Source: Desulfobacteraceae bacterium
GTDB taxonomy: Bacteria; Desulfobacterota; Desulfobacteria; Desulfobacterales; Desulfobacteraceae
Direction of reading: 5' to 3'
Assembly (NCBI GenBank): GCA_016744295.1
Contig: JADGEQ010000002.1
Coordinates: forward strand, 62,001 to 126,000
Length of the DNA stretch: 64,000 nucleotides
The notes beneath the pieces were generated by a model. It saw only the letters and a list, made by a program, of their open reading frames with translations. It was not told where the DNA came from and ran no database searches. This document shows, one piece after another, positions 56,071 through 64,000 of the stretch. Each line of letters begins with the position of its first letter. Position 1 is the stretch's first letter. The position numbers and the translations under genes were made by a program.

Positions 56071-56718
56071 ATGAATCACTATAAACACGCACCCCAGATG
56101 GGGATGCTTTCCTTTGCCAGGGATCTGCCGAATGTCTGTTCTCTGGCAGGGCTTTTATGCGCTCTTCTGGGGATATATTTTGCCATTTTACAAAATTTTC
56201 CGGCGGCTATTATCGGAATGATCTGGGCAGTTTTATTTGACTGGGGGGATGGGATCATCGCCCGGAAAATAAAGGGCAGAACAGAGGTTCACAAGGAATT
56301 TGGCGGACAACTGGATTCATTGATCGATATGATCAGCTTTGGCATCTGTCCCGCGATATTCCTTTTGAGCTATGGACATTTTAATCCCTGGTTTCTGCCC
56401 GGGGCCTTTGTGATTGTCGCCACCAGCGGGATCAGGCTGAGTTATTTCAATGTTTTCGGCCTTGTGGATGACGGTACCTACATGGGGCTTGCCCTTGATA
56501 ACAATGTGATCGCTTTTGCCTTTATTTTTCTGTTTGAATCATTTTTCACCCCCGGGGTTTTTTCGATCATCATTTACATCCTGTTTTTGACCATGGCCGG
56601 TTTTAACCTGGCCCCGGTAAAAACACCAAAATTTGCCGGCAAATGGGTGTATGTTCTCACAATATATACCCTGGCATTGACACTTGTTTACGGCTGGATG
56701 TTAATGGGGCGGGCATAA
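56071..56718 (+). CDS. CDP-alcohol phosphatidyltransferase
   Basis: 215 residues, integral membrane enzyme with the family motif DGIIARKIKGR then GGQLDSLID, which carries the metal-binding Asp residues; the spacing before the second half is four residues longer than in the usual DGxxARx8GxxxDxxxD motif. The enzyme moves a phospho-alcohol between a CDP-activated donor and an alcohol acceptor at the membrane. It is most like phosphatidylserine synthase-type members, but the preceding cytidylyltransferase suggests that here the CDP-activated part may be the headgroup. Confidence 0.85.
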   Translation: MNHYKHAPQMGMLSFARDLPNVCSLAGLLCALLGIYFAILQNFPAAIIGMIWAVLFDWGDGIIARKIKGRTEVHKEFGGQLDSLIDMISFGICPAIFLLSYGHFNPWFLPGAFVIVATSGIRLSYFNVFGLVDDGTYMGLALDNNVIAFAFIFLFESFFTPGVFSIIIYILFLTMAGFNLAPVKTPKFAGKWVYVLTIYTLALTLVYGWMLMGRA

Positions 56719-56843
56719 CAGCATCCCTATTGAAAATAACGCCCGCTTCCATAAATATTAATGTATTCCTATATTTATCAAGTATAGGAAGATATCATGG
56801 ATTGACTCTGTTTAATGGGGGGGGGGGGCAATTCCAGAATTTA
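56719..56843. repeat. Intergenic stretch with a 12-base G run
   Basis: Twelve consecutive G bases at 56817-56828 lie between the convergent CDP-alcohol phosphatidyltransferase and YjfB-like genes. Such runs are prone to length change during replication. It is outside any gene, so an effect, if any, would be on termination. Confidence 0.6.
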
Positions 56844-57044
56844 TCATGCGACCAGATCGATGATTTTTCCTTTGCCTGTAATTGTTGCAGGGTCAACCTG
56901 AGTTGCTGCAGGATTCTTCGTGCTTAGGGCCTGTCCTCCTGAATCAGCAGTGTTCTGAACAAGGGTGAGCATGAGATTCGGCATTTCCATCGCTTTTTTC
57001 ATGGCATATGTGGATGCACCCATATTGGTTTTGCTAATGTCCAT
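56844..57044 (-). CDS. YjfB-like putative motility protein
   Basis: 66 residues starting MDISKTNMGASTYAMKKAME, preceded by AAAGGAGGCGC. The length, the start MDIS, the short Met/Leu-rich helix in the middle and the end KIIDLVA fit the small YjfB motility family (unknown biochemical role). No flagellar genes are in the window. Confidence 0.65.
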   Translation of the reverse strand: MDISKTNMGASTYAMKKAMEMPNLMLTLVQNTADSGGQALSTKNPAATQVDPATITGKGKIIDLVA

Positions 57045-57231
57045 CTGCGCCTCCTTTCAGAAACTGAATTTATGAAAAAGGGTGTTCCCCGATTCATTGG
57101 ATCATATGTTTTGGACCACTAAAACTGTCCTGGATGATAATGATTTAAGCAAGAAATTTCAAGTGGCCCGTTAAACAGAATAAAGGGGGCCTTCCTTTTT
57201 GCCTGCTGTAATTTAGGCAATCCAAATCAAA

Positions 57232-57264
57232 AGATCTCCATATGCCCGGGGCATATGGAGATCT
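57232..57264 (-). terminator. Terminator of the hcp gene
   Basis: AGATCTCCATATGCCC (57232-57247) and GGGCATATGGAGATCT (57249-57264) are perfect complements around a single base. On the minus strand TTTGATTTGG follows. It lies 30 bases beyond the hcp stop. Confidence 0.7.
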
Positions 57265-57293
57265 CAAGGTATGGTGTTAATGAATGGAGCGGG

Positions 57294-59054
57294 CTATCCC
57301 AGAATTTTTTTGAGATCGCCTTCCGGGGTTCCAATGGGGGTGAGATTATAGTTTTTAACCAGCACATTCAATACATTGGGGGTTACAAATGCCGGTAGGG
57401 TTGGCCCCAGATAAATATCATTGATGCCCAGGTGGAGAAGGCTCAACAGAACGGCAACCGCTTTTTGCTCATACCAGGAGATTATAAAGGAGAGGGGCAG
57501 TCCATTGACATCGGTATCAAAGGCTTTGGTCAGGGCAACGGCAATTTGTACGGCTGAATGGGCGTCATTGCATTGTCCCACATCCAAAAGCCTTGGAATT
57601 CCGTTGATATCTCCCAATTGTTGTTTAAAGAATTTGAATTTTCCACAGGCCAGGGTGAGCACAAGGCTGTTATCCGGTGTTTTTTCCACAAACTCTGTGT
57701 AATAATTTCTGGATTTTTTCACCCCGTCGCAACCGCCGACCAGGAAGAAGTGTCCAATGGAGCCGTCTTTAACGCCTGCCACAATCTTGTCGGCAACTCC
57801 CAGAACAGCGTTGTGTCCGAAGCCCACCAGGATTTCCATGTCTGGTTTGTCCTCTGTATAGCCCGGCAACTCAAGGGCGCGATCAACCAAGGGGCCGAGA
57901 TTGTTTTTATTGACATGGGCAACCCCGGGCATACCCACAGTGCCGGTGGTAAAAATATTTTTCTTATAGGACTGCTTGGGCTTCTGGATACAATTGGAGG
58001 TCATAAGGATGGAGCCGGGAAACTGGTTGAACTCTTTTTTTTGGTTCTGCCATGCCGTGCCGTAGTGGCCGTAGAAATGGGGGAAATTCTCTTTTAATTT
58101 GGGATACCCGTGGGCGGGAAGCATTTCGCCATGGGTATAGACCATGATCCCTTTGCCTTGGGTGGCCTTTAGGACCGCTTCCAGGTCAATGAAGTCATGA
58201 CCGGATACCAGGATGGCTTTCCCTTTTTTTGCTCCCAGGGGAACCTTTGTGGGGACAGGATTTCCATAGGCTCCGGTGTTGCCCAGGCTGAGCAGTTCCA
58301 TTGCCCTGAGGTTTTTCTCTCCGCATTCAAGGACAAGCCCCAACAGAGCATTCATATCAAGGCTTTTGTCTTCCAGGGCAGCCAGTCCTCTATGGACATA
58401 TTCGTAATTGCCTTCATCTTCCTGGTCATGCTCTGCCGCATGATCGGTGTATGCTGCCATGCCCTTGATGCCGAAAAGAAGCATGTGCTGGAGGGATCGT
58501 ATATCAGGGTCAACCTCGGGGTCTGACATCAACCCGTAGCGCTTGCCCTGTTTGGCCATTCCATCTACCGTGGGTTTGAGTTTCAGGGTGAGGCTTTCGC
58601 TTTGGCTCTCAATGGTGCCGCCTGCAGCTTTAACCCGTTTGATCATTTTATCCCTGAGCAAGATGGATTTGAACAGGAGATCTTCAAATCGATAGGGGTC
58701 AAATTCCACATTGGTCAAGGTGGCAAACATGGCCAGACAGGTAAATCGATTGGTTTCCACGTCGGAGATGTTGACCTTCCTGCCGGCAACAGCTGCAATG
58801 GAAATACCTTTCAGGGTGTAGATGAGAAGATCCTGGAGAGCAGCCACCTCAGGGGTTTTTCCGCAGACACCGATGCTGGTGCATCCTTTTCCACCCATGG
58901 TTTGTTCACATTGGTAGCAGAACATTTTGGTTTTTTTGCGCTCTGCTGCAAAAACTGATTTTGATGTCAGAATGGCAGGGAGCAGGGCACTTCCGGTGAG
59001 GGCCAAGGTACTGTTTTTGAGAAAATTTCTTCTTGAGATATCCTTTTTTTTCAT
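57294..59054 (-). CDS. hcp: Hydroxylamine reductase (hybrid cluster protein) with Tat signal
   Basis: 586 residues. After the twin-arginine signal (SRRNFLKNS, hydrophobic stretch, cleavage near VFA at about residue 37) comes a complete Hcp: N-terminal cluster CYQCEQTMGGKGC with VCGK, and hybrid-cluster residues in SGHDFIDLE, TSNCIQKP, LTLACGKFKF and DVGQCNDAHSAV. The short cysteine spacing is that of the class found in strict anaerobes. Hcp is normally cytoplasmic; a Tat signal predicts export in folded form with its cofactors. The start at 59054 follows GGGAGACAGT. It reduces hydroxylamine or NO in nitrosative stress. An FNR-type box lies upstream. Confidence 0.92.
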   Translation of the reverse strand: MKKKDISRRNFLKNSTLALTGSALLPAILTSKSVFAAERKKTKMFCYQCEQTMGGKGCTSIGVCGKTPEVAALQDLLIYTLKGISIAAVAGRKVNISDVETNRFTCLAMFATLTNVEFDPYRFEDLLFKSILLRDKMIKRVKAAGGTIESQSESLTLKLKPTVDGMAKQGKRYGLMSDPEVDPDIRSLQHMLLFGIKGMAAYTDHAAEHDQEDEGNYEYVHRGLAALEDKSLDMNALLGLVLECGEKNLRAMELLSLGNTGAYGNPVPTKVPLGAKKGKAILVSGHDFIDLEAVLKATQGKGIMVYTHGEMLPAHGYPKLKENFPHFYGHYGTAWQNQKKEFNQFPGSILMTSNCIQKPKQSYKKNIFTTGTVGMPGVAHVNKNNLGPLVDRALELPGYTEDKPDMEILVGFGHNAVLGVADKIVAGVKDGSIGHFFLVGGCDGVKKSRNYYTEFVEKTPDNSLVLTLACGKFKFFKQQLGDINGIPRLLDVGQCNDAHSAVQIAVALTKAFDTDVNGLPLSFIISWYEQKAVAVLLSLLHLGINDIYLGPTLPAFVTPNVLNVLVKNYNLTPIGTPEGDLKKILG

Positions 59055-59129
59055 ACTGTCTCCCTTTTTCATAAAAAAATGGTTTGTTGTACAACATTTG
59101 TGATGCATCTATAAATTAAGCGTGGGGGA

Positions 59130-59172
59130 ATCATATCTTAAAAATCCAATAGAAATCCTTGATGTAGATCAA
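59130..59172 (-). promoter_or_regulatory. FNR/HcpR-type box and -10 element of hcp
   Basis: TTGAT-GTAG-ATCAA (59159-59172) is the exact FNR consensus half-site pair. On the minus strand TATGAT (59135-59130) follows. The centre of the box would lie at about -41.5 from the predicted start near 59124, the classic activating position for CRP/FNR proteins. Confidence 0.72.
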
Positions 59173-59506
59173 GAAATAAGAAAATAGTTTGAATGTAAAC
59201 AAACTACCTGGCCTTGGGCCGGATCTGTCATTAAGTTGATCGCCCGTAAACCGAGGATAGAAAAACAAGATTACAAATGGTTCATTGATATTTTGAATTT
59301 CTCATAGACAACGGCTGCCGCTTTATCCAAAACTTATTGCTGGCCATGGTATTGGCCTTACATATCCCTCAATCGATGTCCATGGTTCATTAAAAAATGT
59401 TTCATCTGTTTTAATATTCCTGTTCCCTAGTCCGATCCCGGCCTTTTTTGATGGTAAGCTTATAGGAGAGTTCCGCTAGTGGATTTAATACTCATAATTA
59501 TATTAT

Positions 59507-59544
59507 TGGCTGATAACAGCCAGTTTGGCTGTGCGATATCAGCC
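59507..59544 (+). promoter_or_regulatory. Nested inverted repeat, probable activator site
   Basis: GGCTGATA at the left pairs with TATCAGCC at the right, and inside CAGCCA pairs with TGGCTG. Its centre lies about 105 bases upstream of the -24 element of the PEP-CTERM promoter, the usual place for a sigma-54 enhancer. Confidence 0.55.
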
Positions 59545-59629
59545 CTTCTGTTTAAAATTTACAACTATTCAATTCTGCCTAATTTTCTATAAGATTGATA
59601 ACCCAATCTTTACAGAGAGCAGACTATAC

Positions 59630-59645
59630 TGGCACAAGGATTGCT
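59630..59645 (+). promoter_or_regulatory. Sigma-54 (-24/-12) promoter of the PEP-CTERM gene
   Basis: TGGCACA-AGGA-TTGCT with exact spacing. Transcription would start near 59657, about 50 bases before the GTG start. PEP-CTERM genes in other bacteria are known to be controlled by RpoN with the PrsK/PrsR pair. Confidence 0.85.
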
Positions 59646-59705
59646 ACAATCACATGACAGGTAATGTGTTCGTTTTCATCTATCCGTAAAAAAAGGAGAA
59701 GGATA

Positions 59706-60449
59706 GTGAATATTTTAAAAAAAAGGATTATAGCGGTTATTGTTGCAAGTTGCGGTTTCTTACTGGTCGCAGGGGCTAATGCCTTGGCAACTACAATTGC
59801 TCTTACCGATGATGGTCCTCGTTATTGGGAGGTCGTTGAAAGTGTAGAAGAAATATTCGGGGGTGGGGTTGTTGGTGTTGATGAGAATGGTGCACTTATA
59901 CTTGGGCAGGTTCATTATGGATGGAAAATAACTTACGATATTTTTAATAATTCAACTTATACAATTAACGGATTTATGGTAGGCGTTTCTAACGCGGTTG
60001 GAGCAGAAAGAACAGGGGGCAATTCTTCCCCTGCGGGATGGAGTGGTTATGTTACAACTCGATGGGAGTATAATAATGGTTATTATTGGGATAATGAATT
60101 TGGAGGTGCACTTGCAGGTTACAACTACGTCTACAAAGCTGAGGTCTCAATGGGATGCATAGATTGCGGAGATGATTCTTTCCCTCCGGGCGTACCGCTT
60201 CAACCCTTTCAGGGAATCACCGGCGAATTTTCTTTCGGAAGTGAGAGTGATGAGTTGGCATCACCTGTTATTTTATTTGTCACGGATACTATGGGCCAGG
60301 ATATTATTTTAGTCGGAGAAAGCTCATATGTGCAAGGTGAGGGACAAAATAATGTCTCCAATGTTCCAGAACCCGCAACAATGCTATTGTTCGGCTTGGG
60401 TCTTTTAGGTGGGGCTGGTGTTTCCAGGCGCAGAGAACAGATTCATTAA
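59706..60449 (+). CDS. PEP-CTERM sorting domain protein
   Basis: 247 residues. A GTG start at 59706 behind AAGGAG gives a normal signal peptide (NILKKRIIAVIVASCGFLLV, cleavage near NALA). The mature part is Gly/Tyr/Asn-rich with a possible disulfide (CIDC) and no enzyme motif. The end VPEPATMLLFGLGLLGGAG followed by RRRE is the PEP-CTERM signal recognised by exosortase EpsH-type enzymes. Likely released or anchored outside as part of the extracellular matrix. The exosortase itself is not in the window. Confidence 0.9.
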   Translation: MNILKKRIIAVIVASCGFLLVAGANALATTIALTDDGPRYWEVVESVEEIFGGGVVGVDENGALILGQVHYGWKITYDIFNNSTYTINGFMVGVSNAVGAERTGGNSSPAGWSGYVTTRWEYNNGYYWDNEFGGALAGYNYVYKAEVSMGCIDCGDDSFPPGVPLQPFQGITGEFSFGSESDELASPVILFVTDTMGQDIILVGESSYVQGEGQNNVSNVPEPATMLLFGLGLLGGAGVSRRREQIH

Positions 60450-60462
60450 TTTCAACCTTTTT

Positions 60463-60502
60463 ATCCGGGTGGCGGGTCTGTTTTAATAACCGCCACACGG
60501 AT
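60463..60502 (+). terminator. Terminator-like hairpin after PEP-CTERM gene
   Basis: ATCCG and GTGGCGG on the left pair with CCGCCAC and CGGAT on the right; the T-run after it is short (TTTCT). Probable but not strong. Confidence 0.5.
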
Positions 60503-60636
60503 TTCTAATGATTATGTCTTCTCCCTTTATGTCTATTTCCTGCTGGATATTTCTTTTCTTTATTATCCCAACCTGTTAGGGTATTTTTTGTATCAACGAC
60601 AGACATCTCCCGTCATCAATATTAAAGGAGTTTTCC

Positions 60637-61416
60637 ATGGATTTTGAAACCATTATTCTTGCCACAGATGAAAATTACGTGGGCACACTAACCCTGAATC
60701 GTCCTGACAGCATGAACACATTCAGCAGCCAGATGGCAAAGGAGTTAAATCAGGCCCTGCTTAATTTAGATCAGGACTCCGGTGTCCGGGTCATTTTGCT
60801 GAAAGGAGCCGGCCGTGCATTTTGTGCAGGTATAGATGTAAACGAACTTGCTGGAAAAACACCTGTTCAGTATCGTGAATGGATTGAAAAAATGGAAGCG
60901 CCGCTGGTCACCATTTCAAAAATAAAAACACCAGTGATTGCCCAGTTTCATGGAGTAGCAGCGGCCAACGGCATGGGACTGATTGCAGCATCGGACCTGG
61001 TGATTGCAGGGGACAATGCCCGTATGGGTCTGACCGCCATTAATGTTGGCCTCAATTGCGTTGGACCGGTGATCCCGGTGGCCCGGTGTGTGGGACGGAA
61101 AAAAGCGCTGGAGCTTCTACTTTACGGAAATCTGATCAAGGCAGGAAAAGCACAGGAATTAGGACTTATTAATCGGATCGTTCCCAAAGAAGAACTGGAG
61201 GAACAGGCCTATGCCTGGGCAAAGGAATTGGCTCAAAAAAGCCCCATTGCGGTACAGATCGCAAAATCGGCCTTCTATGCATCGGAAGATATGGGATATG
61301 ATGGTCAGTTTGCCCACATGAATGAGGCTTTTGCACGGCTTTGCTCAACAGATGATGCCAAGGAGGGGGTGGCTGCCTTCTTTGAAAAACGGCTCCCGGT
61401 CTGGCAGGAAAAGTGA
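60637..61416 (+). CDS. Enoyl-CoA hydratase/isomerase family protein
   Basis: 259 residues with the crotonase fold: RPDSMNTFSSQM, the oxyanion-hole stretch GAGRAFCAGIDVNEL (about 64-78) and GVAAANGMGLIAASDLVIA. At the usual catalytic Glu positions of hydratases, the segment GLTAINVGLNCVGPV has no acidic pair, so the reaction may be isomerisation, thioester hydrolysis or decarboxylation rather than hydration. AAAGGAG precedes the ATG. No acyl-CoA pathway genes flank it. Confidence 0.85.
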   Translation: MDFETIILATDENYVGTLTLNRPDSMNTFSSQMAKELNQALLNLDQDSGVRVILLKGAGRAFCAGIDVNELAGKTPVQYREWIEKMEAPLVTISKIKTPVIAQFHGVAAANGMGLIAASDLVIAGDNARMGLTAINVGLNCVGPVIPVARCVGRKKALELLLYGNLIKAGKAQELGLINRIVPKEELEEQAYAWAKELAQKSPIAVQIAKSAFYASEDMGYDGQFAHMNEAFARLCSTDDAKEGVAAFFEKRLPVWQEK

Positions 61417-61631
61417 TTCACTGCCATAAATTATCCCATTTTGGAGGATCTGTTTTTTTGTTGGTGACATAGATAATTAAAAGTAGGAAATGAACGACTT
61501 AACAAACCTGTTACGAATTAAAGGATAGGATAAGTAGTATTGACTATTCAACAAACAGTTGAGATATTCGGATAATTAAAGTTGCAGTTAAAGTTAGTGT
61601 AGCTCCCAATTAATATTGGAATAAAACGTAT

Positions 61632-63638
61632 TTGAAAAAATATCATCAAATATCCGTTGGAAATAATTTTCGTCTCTTGCTAATTCTTATACCGTTGTTG
61701 ATTCTGCTGGCAGTGCCTTATGGGTGCATTGTTTCCAATGATGATCCTCCCCAGGCCAAAATGGGTTTATTAAATCTGACCGATTGGAATTTCTACGAAC
61801 AGGACAGGGTTAATCTGGATGGAGAATGGAAAATCTATTGGCAGCAGATTTTAACCCCTGAGGAAATAGCGGCATTACCTGACGGTGAGCAAGATCAATT
61901 TTATTCGGTTCCAAATTCATGGAATAATTTTAAAAAGGATAATACCCTTTCTGCTGGAACAGGGTACGCTACTTTTATTCTCAAAATTAGGATTCCAAAA
62001 CATAAACCACCATTATACCTTGAAATCCGAGAAATTCTGACTTCATATAAACTTTGGGTCAACAATAAAATTGTCTGTAGAAGGGGGGTTGTCGGAACAA
62101 ACCGTCAAACATCTATACCTGAATTTCAGCCGGATATTGTACCGATAGTCATAACCGATGATACGATTACCCTGGTGTTACAGGTATCGAATTTTCATCA
62201 CCGAAAAGGAGGCCCCTGGACGTCGATCCAATTGGGGAGTGCTGCTTTTATTAAGGAGTCTTACTCTAAACGATTATTTATAAATATTTTTCTTGTCGGT
62301 AGCATTTTTATGATCGGATTTTATCACCTGAGCTTGTTCCTTTTAAGGGATAAATATACCTCATCCTTATATTTTGGTATTTTTTGTATCCTTATATCGA
62401 TCCGATCCATAGTCACCAATGAACGTTATTTTCATGTGTTGTTTCCAAATCTGACCTGGTTATTTCTCATGCGGATAGAATATTTGACTTTCTATTTGGC
62501 AATACCTGTATTTGGAATGTTTATTGTTTCGGTTTTTCCAAAGGATTTCTCCAAAAAGATTCTATATCTCATTTCAGCTGTGTCTCTAATATTTTCCGGC
62601 ATCGTTTGTGTGACGCCGGTGTTGATTTTTAGTCATACGATTCAGTACTTTCAGGTAGTTACCCTTATATCGGCTGTATATCTGTTTTTTGTTTTTCTAA
62701 AAGCATACAGAATGAAAAGAGAGGGAACCGTTATCAACTTAGCCGGATTTACGATCCTCTTTCTTACAGTTATCAATGATGTTCTTTATGTTAACGAAAT
62801 TATTGACACCTATTCTTTGATTCCATTTGGAATGTTGTTCTTCATTTTCTCCCAGTCATTTTTGATTTCGCTAATTTATTCCCGGTCATTTAAAAAAGTT
62901 GAAACACAAAAGAAAGAATTGGGCGTTGTAAACCTAGCTCTTGGAAAAGAGATCCAAGCAAATAAAGTTCTGCAAGCCAATCTGGTTCAAAGTCACAACA
63001 ATTTTCAAAAATCAAGGGTAGCATTGATTCTCGGACTTGCCAAACTTGCAGAATATCGGGATGAGGATACGGGGGCCCATTTGAAAAGGATCAGGGAGTT
63101 CTCAATTCTTATAGCCACTGGTCTTTCGAAAATAAAAAAGTATGAAAATTATATTAGCAAAAAATATATAGATGACATCTATCAATCATCGATTCTTCAT
63201 GATATCGGGAAAGTTGGTATTAAAGATGCTATTCTTCTTAAACCAGGGAAATTGACCCCTGAGGAATTTGATGTGATTAAAACACATTCTACCATTGGTG
63301 GTGATGCAATCACATTGATTGAATTTGAGTTCAATGCCAAGTCATTTCTAACACTTGGAAGAAATATCGCTTATTCCCACCATGAAAGATGGGATGGTAC
63401 AGGGTATCCGAATGGGCTGAAAGAAGAGAAAATTCCTTTGTCAGCGAGGATTGTTGCAGTGGCTGATGTTTATGATGCCCTAACTTCCGAACGTTCCTAT
63501 AAAAAAGCATTTTCCCATGATAAAGCAAAAGAGATTATTATTCAGGGTAGAGCAAACCATTTTGATCCGGATATTGTGGATATGTTTGTTCAGCTTTCCG
63601 ATGGTTTTGTTCAAACTCGTTATAAATTTCCAGATTGA
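61632..63638 (+). CDS. 7TMR-DISM extracellular / seven-helix / HD-GYP phosphodiesterase
   Basis: 668 residues. An N-terminal signal anchor (to about residue 32) is followed by a periplasmic 7TMR-DISM type jelly-roll domain (45-205) that binds carbohydrates or similar ligands, seven membrane helices (215-420), a coiled coil and an HD-GYP domain with HDIGKVGI and HHERWDGTGYPNGL. HD-GYP proteins degrade cyclic di-GMP. The key metal residues are present, so it should be active. It starts with TTG; no other start is available downstream of the in-frame stop, and its ribosome site is weak. Confidence 0.9.
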   Translation: MKKYHQISVGNNFRLLLILIPLLILLAVPYGCIVSNDDPPQAKMGLLNLTDWNFYEQDRVNLDGEWKIYWQQILTPEEIAALPDGEQDQFYSVPNSWNNFKKDNTLSAGTGYATFILKIRIPKHKPPLYLEIREILTSYKLWVNNKIVCRRGVVGTNRQTSIPEFQPDIVPIVITDDTITLVLQVSNFHHRKGGPWTSIQLGSAAFIKESYSKRLFINIFLVGSIFMIGFYHLSLFLLRDKYTSSLYFGIFCILISIRSIVTNERYFHVLFPNLTWLFLMRIEYLTFYLAIPVFGMFIVSVFPKDFSKKILYLISAVSLIFSGIVCVTPVLIFSHTIQYFQVVTLISAVYLFFVFLKAYRMKREGTVINLAGFTILFLTVINDVLYVNEIIDTYSLIPFGMLFFIFSQSFLISLIYSRSFKKVETQKKELGVVNLALGKEIQANKVLQANLVQSHNNFQKSRVALILGLAKLAEYRDEDTGAHLKRIREFSILIATGLSKIKKYENYISKKYIDDIYQSSILHDIGKVGIKDAILLKPGKLTPEEFDVIKTHSTIGGDAITLIEFEFNAKSFLTLGRNIAYSHHERWDGTGYPNGLKEEKIPLSARIVAVADVYDALTSERSYKKAFSHDKAKEIIIQGRANHFDPDIVDMFVQLSDGFVQTRYKFPD

Positions 63639-63823
63639 AAAACAGGGCCAAGTTATATTAATATTATGACTGGGGATACTTCTCATTTGGGGTCGGAAAA
63701 TCAACATTCTTCATTTGATTGATTTAGATTTTATTCAAGCCAAATAAAAATTTGCATGGGATCACTCTTGACCTGCTATCTGCCCACCTTGACTTTGTTG
63801 GGTTGCTTGGGTAATTAAGACAG

Positions 63824-64000
63824 ATGAATATATTAAAAACCATATGTCAGGAATTGGGGCTGACAGAAAAGCAAGTGGATGCGGTGACAACCTTGTTGGA
63901 TCAGGGATCCACAATTCCCTTCATCGCCAGATACAGAAAAGAGATGACCGGCTCCCTGGATGAGGTGGTCATTGCTGACATCCGGGACCGGGTTCAAACT
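63824..64000 (+). CDS. tex: Tex-family RNA-binding protein (partial, 3' end outside window)
   Basis: 59 residues from an ATG at 63824 to the window end. The segment STIPFIARYRKEMTGSLDEV is the typical N-terminus of Tex/YhgF transcription accessory proteins, which bind RNA through a C-terminal S1 domain (not visible here). The ribosome site is weak (AAGACAG). Confidence 0.85.
   Translation, partial: MNILKTICQELGLTEKQVDAVTTLLDQGSTIPFIARYRKEMTGSLDEVVIADIRDRVQT

Larger units (their letters stand above)
59055..59705. other. Intergenic control region between hcp and PEP-CTERM gene
   Basis: Contains the hcp FNR-type promoter, and for the divergent PEP-CTERM gene a nested inverted repeat (59507-59544) and a sigma-54 promoter (59630-59645). 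No open frame between about 59180 and 59500 looks like a gene. Confidence 0.6.

Noticed and set aside
57081..57174. Short plus-strand frame ending in FQVAR between YjfB-like gene and hcp
   Set aside because: Only a GTG start with a badly placed ribosome site; probably chance.
63789..63817. Promoter-like TTGACT with 17-base spacing before tex
   Set aside because: The -10 candidate (TAATTA) matches poorly and would leave no leader.

Overview
The window looks like a piece of chromosome from a strictly anaerobic sulfate-reducing bacterium of the Desulfobacterota, most likely Desulfobacteraceae-like (inference from gene content). The pointers are a complete methylmalonyl-CoA to malate operon with a Wolinella-type succinate dehydrogenase, an Fe-S fumarase, a pentaheme cytochrome c, Hcp, a rubrerythrin-like ferritin, many hybrid histidine kinases and several sigma-54 systems. 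No phage, integrase, insertion sequence, CRISPR array, tRNA or rRNA was seen. Genes are dense and of fairly uniform composition.

Layout. 1-5770: a sigma-54 activator gene (cut by the left edge) faces an nhaC-like / iadA / aspA operon. That operon has a textbook -24/-12 promoter and two palindromic upstream sites. 5959-18570: signalling genes (LytS-type hybrid kinase, SixA-like phosphatase, GlxA-type AraC regulator, DUF3795 protein, a second membrane kinase, a PNPOx-fold protein, a seven-domain hybrid kinase) and a ParA/J-like pair. 18725-29860: one operon from methylmalonyl-CoA epimerase through mutase, MeaB, SucCD, SdhCAB and class I fumarase, ending at a strong terminator; this is the propionate/succinate branch of carbon oxidation. 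29988-38069: a small exported protein, a FIST sensor protein with its hybrid kinase, a decayed glycosyltransferase, two unknown envelope proteins, and a YegD-like Hsp70. 38085-46184: ACT protein, histidine decarboxylase, a probable lipoprotein, an SPFH/zinc-ribbon pair, FumC, a DHFR-like protein and small proteins. 46250-51731: multiheme cytochrome, ferritin-like protein, MntP, amidohydrolase, aldo-keto reductase, metallophosphoesterase.

51884-56718 is the most interesting part. A PAS-type sigma-54 activator is followed by a -24/-12 promoter and a tight cluster: ABM-domain protein, LicC-like cytidylyltransferase, HisC-like aminotransferase and CDP-alcohol phosphatidyltransferase. Together these could make an unusual amino-alcohol phospholipid headgroup. 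56844-64000: a YjfB-like motility protein, an Hcp with a Tat signal under an FNR-type box, a PEP-CTERM protein under its own sigma-54 promoter, an enoyl-CoA hydratase-family protein, a 7TMR/HD-GYP protein, and the start of tex.

Recurring themes are sigma-54 control (three promoters, two activators), phosphorelay signalling, and two or three genes whose only sensible start codon is ATC or ATT.
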